From contig WHUZ01000002.1 in assembly GCA_015179045.1 (NCBI GenBank), positions 930,001-994,000 of the forward strand: a stretch of 64,000 nt of DNA, read 5' to 3'. Each line of letters starts with the position of its first letter. Positions within the stretch are counted from its first letter, which is position 1. Under the pieces are notes generated by a model. That model worked only from the letters and a program-made list of their open reading frames with translations, was not told the origin of the DNA and ran no database searches. Below, piece after piece: positions 57,720 through 64,000 of this stretch. The position numbers and the translations under genes were made by a program. The DNA is from Kalaharituber pfeilii. Lineage: Eukaryota; Ascomycota; Pezizomycetes; Pezizales; Pezizaceae.

Positions 57720-58641
57720 CAGTGCCATGCAGAAAGTATTCGGCACTAGGAAGTATAGGGATAAGTGTGCTATGCAATATGCAGATCGGGTCTGTATTCG
57801 ACATAGGCTTACAGCGGCCAATGCGTGTATGCGATCGAGTCGATACCACTCTTAATACTGAACCTCGAGTGCTACACCTGAACTATTATAGAGTATAGTA
57901 TCAATATCAATCAAAATGCCACCACAAAAGACTCAGGATCTTTCAGACTTCGAAAAGGGACAGATTGTTGCTTTATTTGACCATGGCAAAAAAATCAGTG
58001 AAATTGCCAGCTATGTCAATCACTCTCGAACTACACGTACTATAGATAGCTTTTTACAGCGGTATAAAGAACGTGGGACTCCAGAGAATGCAGCAAGGGC
58101 TGGAAGACCGTCTAAGATTGATGAAGAGAAAGGCAATGCTATTCTTGCAGTAATTGAAAGTGATCGGTGCATCAAATACTCAGAGCTTTTAAAGCAAGCA
58201 GCTCCGGATACGAGAGTCCAAAAATTCTTTGAAGAGCACTCTATAGAGGTTGCCGAACATCCTGCTTATTCTCCAGATTTCAACCCAATTGAGCACGTAT
58301 GGGTACATCTTGAACGTCAATTAAATAGACGTTTTCCGGAGATTGCTCAAATGTTAGGGGGGCATGAGACAGTAGTGGTGAAAAGAGCACTTGGAGATGC
58401 AGTTGTTGAGTGTTGGAATACTATACCATCAGAACTCTTTGAAAGTCTATATAAGACTATGTCAAAGAGAGTTGCTGCAGTTCATAAAGCACAGGGTTAG
58501 TATACAAAATATTAATTGTTCATGTTTTCTCTCTATGTATATACTCTCATGAGCCTATGTCGAATACAGACTCGATCTGCATATTGCATAGCGCACTTAT
58601 CCCTATACTTCCTAGTGCCGAATACTTTCTGCATGGCACTT
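57720..58641 (+). mobile_element. Internally deleted Tc1/mariner element with 90-bp inverted ends
   Basis: Left end 57720 onward reads AGTGCCATGCAGAAAGTATT and continues for over 90 bp. The right end (to 58641) is its reverse complement with about two differences. TA lies on both sides (57718-57719 and 58642-58643). The terminal C of the left end is A-equivalent at the right end. Total 922 bp, about half the length of an autonomous element. The near-identity of the two ends suggests recent activity. Confidence 0.93.
57916..58500 (+). CDS. Truncated Tc1-like transposase, in-frame internal deletion
   Basis: 194 codons, uninterrupted. The N-terminal part has the DNA-binding helix-turn-helix (LSDFEKGQIVALFDHGKKIS to FLQRYKERGTPENAARAGRP). 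The C-terminal part has the end of the catalytic domain (FFEEHSIEVAEHPAYSPDF, then NPIEHVWVHLERQLNRRFPE). The junction is near APDTRVQKFF. The region that should carry the first two catalytic Asp is gone and only the final Glu of the DDE triad (NPIE) remains, so it cannot cut DNA. It may still bind the ends. It is distinct from the element at 5713, which keeps the first Asp and lost the C-terminal part. Confidence 0.9.
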   Translation: MPPQKTQDLSDFEKGQIVALFDHGKKISEIASYVNHSRTTRTIDSFLQRYKERGTPENAARAGRPSKIDEEKGNAILAVIESDRCIKYSELLKQAAPDTRVQKFFEEHSIEVAEHPAYSPDFNPIEHVWVHLERQLNRRFPEIAQMLGGHETVVVKRALGDAVVECWNTIPSELFESLYKTMSKRVAAVHKAQG

Positions 58642-59097
58642 TATCTAGAAAAACTAGGCGAGGACAGTCAGGTTTTCGAGTCTATTATAGATTGATTTGG
58701 TTACTCTATTCTTAAAAATTGACTATAGACGGACATTTATTTAGATTTCTCGTCTGAGTCCGCAAGGATTTGCTTGCTTTGCAAGAGGAAGGGCATAACT
58801 TGCTTTGGAATTCGCAGCCCAACTAAATCAGGCTTTCCTCTGCCGACAATGTTATAGACCTGGTCCGTCTGGAGCGCCCCATGCACCCACAAGTTGTTTG
58901 CCTATGTCGCAACAAAACAAGGCTAGGTTCTGTGGTTCCATGCTTTTTATTCATATGTCTGACAACTACATTTACGTACCCATCGTGAAGAAAACACATA
59001 TATGTACACAAACTTCCTATCGCCATCACAACCTCACCCTCCCCCCTTCCCCCCTGTGCACGACACCATCACGACATCATCCTCTATCCCCCACAGA
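58642..59097. other. 3' flank of the PPR gene
   Basis: About 450 bp between the transposon and the stop of the minus-strand PPR gene. No feature beyond a pyrimidine-rich run near 59035-59055. Confidence 0.4.
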
Positions 59098-62097
59098 CTA
59101 CCTTCCGAAAATCCACCACAAACCCCCTTGCTTCGGCTGTGATCCCAGTGAGGATGATGTCGACATGTTTGACTGTGCTGCGACCTCCCCCGTTGTGGTT
59201 CCACTCTGTACTGGTTTTATGAATGGCTGCTCAGGGAAGATGGTCGGATAATGGGCCTTTGCCCATTGAGCAATCTGTGGCTGTAAATCTGAGGGAGAGG
59301 AAGTGTAAAGTGTTGTCAGTCTGCGTGTTGGTAGATGGAGATGTCAGCTAAATATGCAGGATGGCTTATGAATCATTTCAGGGATAATGCTGACTTCAAA
59401 TTTCATGTAGGGCGTTGCTTACATCTTCTCGTCTGGGGCCACCCCATCTTCCTCCTCCATCCTCTTCACAAAATCCCACGCAGCGCCCCATTGCTCATGC
59501 GCCAAATGCGCATTCACATAACTCAAATAATTTGCTAGAGTCGGCACGATCTTGTATTGTTCTAACGTCCTCCATATCTCCTTCGCCACATCCAACCACC
59601 CTCTTCTCCGGCCACAAATCTCAATCACTATGGAGATACTTTCGTGGTCCGGGCCTGCGCGGGACCGCCGGATGGTACCCCAGAAGCGCATTGCGCGTTC
59701 GTGGAGGTCACAGAGACCATAGGCGTTCATGAGGGCATTGAGGAGGTTGGTGGGGGGCGGGGAAGGGACAGAGGGTGAGAGGTTGATGAGGTTGTGCACA
59801 AGGCGGAGGTTTTCAAGGTCTCTTGTCTTTGCAACTCCGTTAAGTGCGGTAACGTATAGTGACAGGGGAATCGGTGGACGGCTCGGCGTGTGGGTGAGGA
59901 TTGTGATGGCCATATCGGAGCGACCAAGGGAGAAGAATGTTTCCATGAGCACATTGCGCATTTCGGGGGTAATGACGGAGGCGGGAAAGTGGTTATACAT
60001 GATCAGATAACTATCCCAAGCTGACATTAACGAAGTCTGCGGATCCTGAATGTGTTCAATGAACAGTGGTACCAGACGAGTAAGATTTGCATGGGAAAAT
60101 GTGGGCACAGTACTATATAGCAATGGCGGTAGAAGGTCTAGATAATGAGTAGCGAGATGATATTTCACTAGGGAAATTGTGGTGTCAATATCCAGCCCAA
60201 GCTTCCGGTCCTCTAAATCAGCAAGGAAGTACTCTATGTCGTGCAGTCCTGGAGGTTTATATTCCTGTCCTCTGTTTGTTGGTGGTATCTTCTTCGCCTT
60301 TTCGATATTGGTTACCACAAGCGCCCGGATCAACTGCCTCAACTCAATTGCATCATCCTTCGCTGGAATGGGATACTTTTTCATTTCCTCATATGTCTTC
60401 CGAGCCTCTTTCAGTTCGTCCTGAGTTATGAGATACTGTGTCCATAGTGACAGCATCTCCCTATTTGGTGCAATATCCCATCTTCTCGTCAGATGCTCCA
60501 TCAATATTCCTGCAAATACCCAGCGCTCATTCTGTAAGACATAGCGCACAACATCGTTGACCATATCTGCATCCGGCAGAGGAATCCATTTTTTCCTATC
60601 GGTTTTATGGCATCGGGTCATCCTCTGGAATACGTAGTTAACGCTGTCCAGACCCGGCTTGATACCGGCAGCCTCCATTCCTACACCGATTCCGCATGCC
60701 CATCGAGCAACTGCTCTCCACCACCTATTGGTTGTTGCCTGATCTATTTTAGAGCCCTGGGGTGGCCCTTTCTCTTCATCCCGCGTCATCATATACCACA
60801 GCAACTCGTCTGCAAGCCTTCTTTTGTCCCGTCGGCAGTAAAAGCGCAATAACATCTCATAAGTGTCCAGTTCTGGCTCTTGAAGATTTGGCCAATGTTT
60901 CAATCTATGCCACCAGTAGCGCGCACTTTCCAGCCCACGGCCGTTTTTCACTTCGCAGTGAACTGCAATTCTCTGATGCCACATACCAGCATCCGGTATC
61001 ACGCCGTACTTCACGATGAGATCCCAGACTCGGTTGAAACCTTCCTCATCACCAACCCGTGCATATCCCCGAAGAAGCTCCTCCCACACTTCGGTTGTGA
61101 CTGCTGCCTCTCGGTACTTTTCCCATGCACTGGTACATATAAGCAGAGCTTCCTCATTTTCCTTCGTGTTCATAAGAGTCCGAGTTATAGAAAAACAATC
61201 CATTGGCAATGGACTGTAGTCGGGATGGGATGTAATGTCATCAAACAGCATCCGTGCAACATCTCGTTCCTCCGGCGTTTTTGCCGCTTGTAGAGCTACT
61301 AGAGCAGAACGAAGGGCCCAAGTCGGAAGGTCTCGTCGACTCGCAAGGTCAGAAAATAGGAGCTTTGAGAGGCGTACGGCGGCTGGTTCTTGAGGCTGAG
61401 TTGCATGGACGACCTGAATTGCCCTAGCCAGGATCTCCAGAGGGAGTGGCGAAGGCCTCAATGGATTTCCAGTAGCATCTGTGCGCCGTACATCATCAGT
61501 TGCATTGCTAACAATCCCCCATAGATATTCATGGGTTCTCATCAAAACATAGGCATGCTCTTCCAATAATTCTCTTCGTGGCTTAACCACATGGTTCTCA
61601 TCCACGTACTGCATGAGAAGCTCATGGTAGGCAGTAACCAATTCCTCATTGGTCAGAGAGGTCCCGATTTTATCGTCAAGGTAGATAACCAATTTCACCA
61701 GTTGGTCGAATCCCGGAACAGGAATGGGGTGGCCAATAAGACGGAAGGTGGGTAACCGTGGAGAAGACTCGGTTGCTGATGCTGTAGATATTGGGCTGGT
61801 GACGTCAGTTTTCGTTGGAACTGCTCGGGTTGACGAGGCCTTCTGAGACTGTGTCGACAGTAGCCGTACTTGCTGCCTGCCATTGACGGCCCGATATGGG
61901 CAGGGCAAAGACGTTTGCCTCTGAGAAACCGCGTTTGTTCTATGCGGAACTGACGAGAGGCGAGGAGGACGCGGTGGGGGCACGGTTGCGAAGCCAGACG
62001 CACGGCAGTCAGCGCCGATGCATCCCCCGACCATGCCGTGGCTGCGGTCGTGTGCCCTGCGGAATAGGCGCAACGGCTGGCCATGCAGCGGGCGCAT
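59098..62097 (-). CDS. Mitochondrial pentatricopeptide-repeat-like protein
   Basis: Exons are complement of 62097-59423 and 59320-59098; 965 residues. Donor GTAAGC follows ...VAPDEKM; the acceptor at 59321 gives ILTTLYTSSPSDLQPQIAQW and an end at ...GGLWWIFGR. The N-terminus is rich in Arg, Ser and Ala (MRPLHGQPLRLFRRAHDRSH), as in mitochondrial targeting signals. Helical repeats follow from about residue 260, several PPR-like (WEELLRGYARVGDEEGFNRV; TYEMLLRFYCRRDKRRLADE; NVLMETFFSLGRSDMAITIL; LLNALMNAYGLCDLHERAMR). Fungal PPR proteins bind organellar RNAs or help assemble respiratory complexes. I cannot assign which, though Cia84-like complex I assembly factors are one option. A later Met (residue 22) could be the true start. 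Confidence 0.85.
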
Positions 62098-62588
62098 GCT
62101 GAGACAGCCTGGAGCGCGGAGGTGCCCGTCGCTTCTTCGGTGGATGGCGGGCGGCGGGGATGTTACGCAGTCGCCGTGCAGTGCGGCCAGCGAGGCGGAG
62201 ACAGCGGGGCAGGGGGGGGCGGCGGGGGCCAGCGGGGAGTCACAGAGCGGCCGAGGCGAGGCGGGCCGCGCGCTGCCCGAGCTTCAGGCTCTGCGGCCAA
62301 GCATAGCGACGCCCCCCTCCGCACTGGGCCCTCTTGGGTGTATCATGAGCACGTGACCTGCGTGCCAGGCGGTGTGCGAGCCTGGCAATAGGGTAAGGTA
62401 CATCGTACGCAAAGGACAAGCCGCAATGAAATACACAAGCAAGTGCAACTGCTAGATACAAGTAGTACTACCGTAGTAGTAGGAGGTATGCGCAAGCTAC
62501 ATTGTCTGGACAGCAGCACGAAGCGCCCAGCGTCACAAAAAAGATACAGTGCCTTCCGCCCCACGCCGTTCTCGTCTCTCTACATGTC
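62098..62588. promoter_or_regulatory. GC-rich upstream region of the PPR gene
   Basis: Roughly 62000-62350 is strongly G+C-rich (ggcggcgggg, gcggggcaggg) and lies at and before the PPR start. The rest is the 3' flank of the next gene. Open frames in the GC block look like composition artefacts. Confidence 0.4.
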
Positions 62589-64000
62589 TCATATCTCAAG
62601 CATCTCCTCTTCCAGCACGCCATACAGACTGTTCAGTGTATGGATACACTCCTGCAACCCTTCTATGACCCTGCCCAGCACAAGGACTGTAAGTGGCCGG
62701 CACCCAGCTTGTGTCAGCAAAGTGCCTCTAGCGTTACGCCCCCTCACAGCATGAGAAAACAGCGCTGCGCACTCACCATATGCATACATGAGAGCAAAGT
62801 CCTCGTCGCTCTTACCCTCCTCTCCCCGAATCTTCTCCCTGTACGCAAACAGCTTAGCCAGCAGCCTGTCTTTCGACCTATCCGTGTTTGGAAGTGTCTC
62901 CGGTAGAGGAAACCCAATCTTGATGCTGGAAGCCAGGACATAGAAGATATGGCTAATTCTCGCACAAAGATCTCTTCGTTCTACGGCAGTGTAATTCAAG
63001 ATGTCTGCTTCTCTCGCATTGGCAACCGGGTCTTTGCTGATCATCATACTCATACCGTGGCAGGCATCGAGTATCGACTGATTGGCTGAAATCAGCTTCT
63101 TGTAATCATTCACAGGGAAGGGGCCTTTCAGGCGATATTCGCTCGGAGCTTGAGATATTAAAGATGTAAGTCTGAGCAGGGCCTTCTGAAGGGCACGCTC
63201 TTCTATCAGTGTCATGTAGTGCTTATCCGCTCCACTGCTGAGCGGGCATTAGTCGATGCCTTCAATCGCGTTGCAGTGCGTCACATACTGTATTGTGGAA
63301 AGCAATGGGTCTCTTTTCCAGATCAGTGCCATTCTAAACCAAAACACACTGAATCCTCTCCTTAGCCTGCTTCTCGCGCTGATTGGCCATATGTAGCGGT
63401 TGATGAAAATACCCCATGCAACGCCAACAATGACGGAGACAAATCGATGAACTAGCTAATATCAATGTGGGCAGCCAAGTGATATGCCTGAGGAGAATCC
63501 ACTCACAAGCAATCTCGGTGATAATGGGATTGATACCGCCCTTGCTTCTGATTAGTGTACTTGGCTCCGCGGTTGAGATATGAGCACGTAGGGATTACCT
63601 CGTCATCATCATCATCGTCATCTCTCACTGATAATGAATATGCATATAAACAAGAAAGATTATACGTCAACAGAATGAATCTGCCAAAGGTATTCTGTTT
63701 CCAGTTCAAAATGATGTGGAAACATGGCATTGCAATGATGCATCCAAACAGGGATAATGCATAAGGATTCGCCGGGAAGAGGACCCATCTAAGGACTTCA
63801 GCCTTGCTTCAGAGATGTGGTGAAAAGGAGATACATACGCTAACACCGCAAGGGCTGCCCCAATGATTGTACCAAGGACCCTGGTGATGTTAGTACGCAT
63901 TCTCGTACCATCTAATGATATTTGCCTGCGAACCTTAGCAAGCCGGAACTATTGGTTTGTCCAATTGTCATTGACATCACTAGATTCCTCATTAGGCCGT
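62589..64000 (-). CDS. ArAE/BRE4-like membrane transporter with DUF2421 (partial, 5' end off window)
   Basis: Several exons are readable on the minus strand. The order is LVMSMTIGQTNSSGLL (near 63950), NITRVLGTIIGAALAVLAYV (about 63890-63830), then FPANPYALSLFGCIIAMPCF to GRFILLTYNLSCLYAYSLSV (63790-63600). Next is HRFVSVIVGVAWGIFINRYI, then WPISARSRLRRG to LIWKRDPLLSTI (to 63289). The last exon 63237-62589 reads HYMTLIEERALQKALLRLTS to the stop. This is the C-terminal half of the fungal ArAE-type membrane protein family: a membrane block, then the soluble DUF2421 domain. Members are thought to export aromatic or other organic acids; the substrate is not known here. An acidic DDDDDDDE loop lies between spans. 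Confidence 0.85.

Noticed and set aside
1..64000. CRISPR arrays, operons, rRNA genes or a secondary-metabolite cluster
   Set aside because: None seen: repeats are tandem or dispersed without spacers, genes are spliced and monocistronic, and no PKS, NRPS or terpene synthase motifs occur.

Overview
The window comes from a filamentous ascomycete fungus (Pezizomycotina). The evidence is intron-rich nuclear genes (introns about 50-120 nt, GT-AG, CTAAC-like branch sites), monocistronic genes on both strands, fungal-specific families (Dnt1-like, Jip5, Kha1, ArAE/DUF2421 transporter), Tc1/mariner debris and a NACHT-pentapeptide-WD40 relic. There are no bacterial operons, rRNA genes or CRISPR arrays. 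I cannot name the species. Every exon model here was built by reading splice sites and conserved protein motifs by eye.

Layout. 1-1131 (-): N-terminal part of a large HEAT-like protein, probably the Trm3 tRNA ribose methylase. 1785-2745 (+): LYAR-type zinc-finger protein. 4032-5576 (+): splicing factor Slu7. 5713-6778: decayed Tc1/mariner element. 7141-8279 (+): chorismate mutase. 8.3-11.4 kb: AT-rich repeat land with a 200-bp inverted repeat. 11488-12420 (+): fungal HNH protein. 12614-13932 (-): Tsr3, divergent from the GGA adaptor at 14399-16807 (+). 19093-22310 (+): K+/H+ antiporter Kha1. 22.3-26.7 kb: repeats, including a SINE-like copy and a MITE-like element. 26711-28461 (+): Ipk1. 29224-31045 (+): MFS transporter. 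31475-33247 (+): Pus3/Deg1. 33.2-37 kb: a second SINE-like copy and a TPR relic. 37024-37953 (+): single-pass membrane protein. 38472-39647 (-): deoxyhypusine hydroxylase. 39.9-41.7 kb: uncertain or decayed reading frames. 42745-44538 (+): Jip5. 46082-49842 (-): Dnt1-like nucleolar protein, divergent from Ser1 at 50493-51833 (+). 53.4-55.1 kb: relic of a STAND/NLR-type protein with a minisatellite. 56.1 kb: 21-bp tandem repeat. 57720-58641: internally deleted Tc1 element with an open frame. 59098-62097 (-): mitochondrial PPR-like protein. 62589-64000 (-): ArAE/DUF2421 membrane protein, cut by the window edge.

Function. The intact genes are mostly housekeeping. They lean towards RNA and ribosome work: tRNA modification (Trm3-like, Pus3), rRNA modification and ribosome assembly (Tsr3, Jip5, LYAR-like, Dnt1-like), splicing (Slu7) and eIF5A hypusination (Lia1). 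Others serve amino-acid metabolism (chorismate mutase, Ser1), membrane traffic and ions (GGA, Kha1, MFS, ArAE) and inositol phosphate synthesis (Ipk1). I see no biosynthetic cluster and no convincing new multi-gene system.

The most useful observations are: single-base length changes in homopolymer runs that break or bend four conserved genes (Kha1, Pus3, Lia1, Ser1), which looks more like sequence error than biology; a GC-AG intron beside a 19-nt microexon in the HNH gene; two complementary deletion derivatives of Tc1 elements; and a two-copy tRNA-derived SINE candidate.
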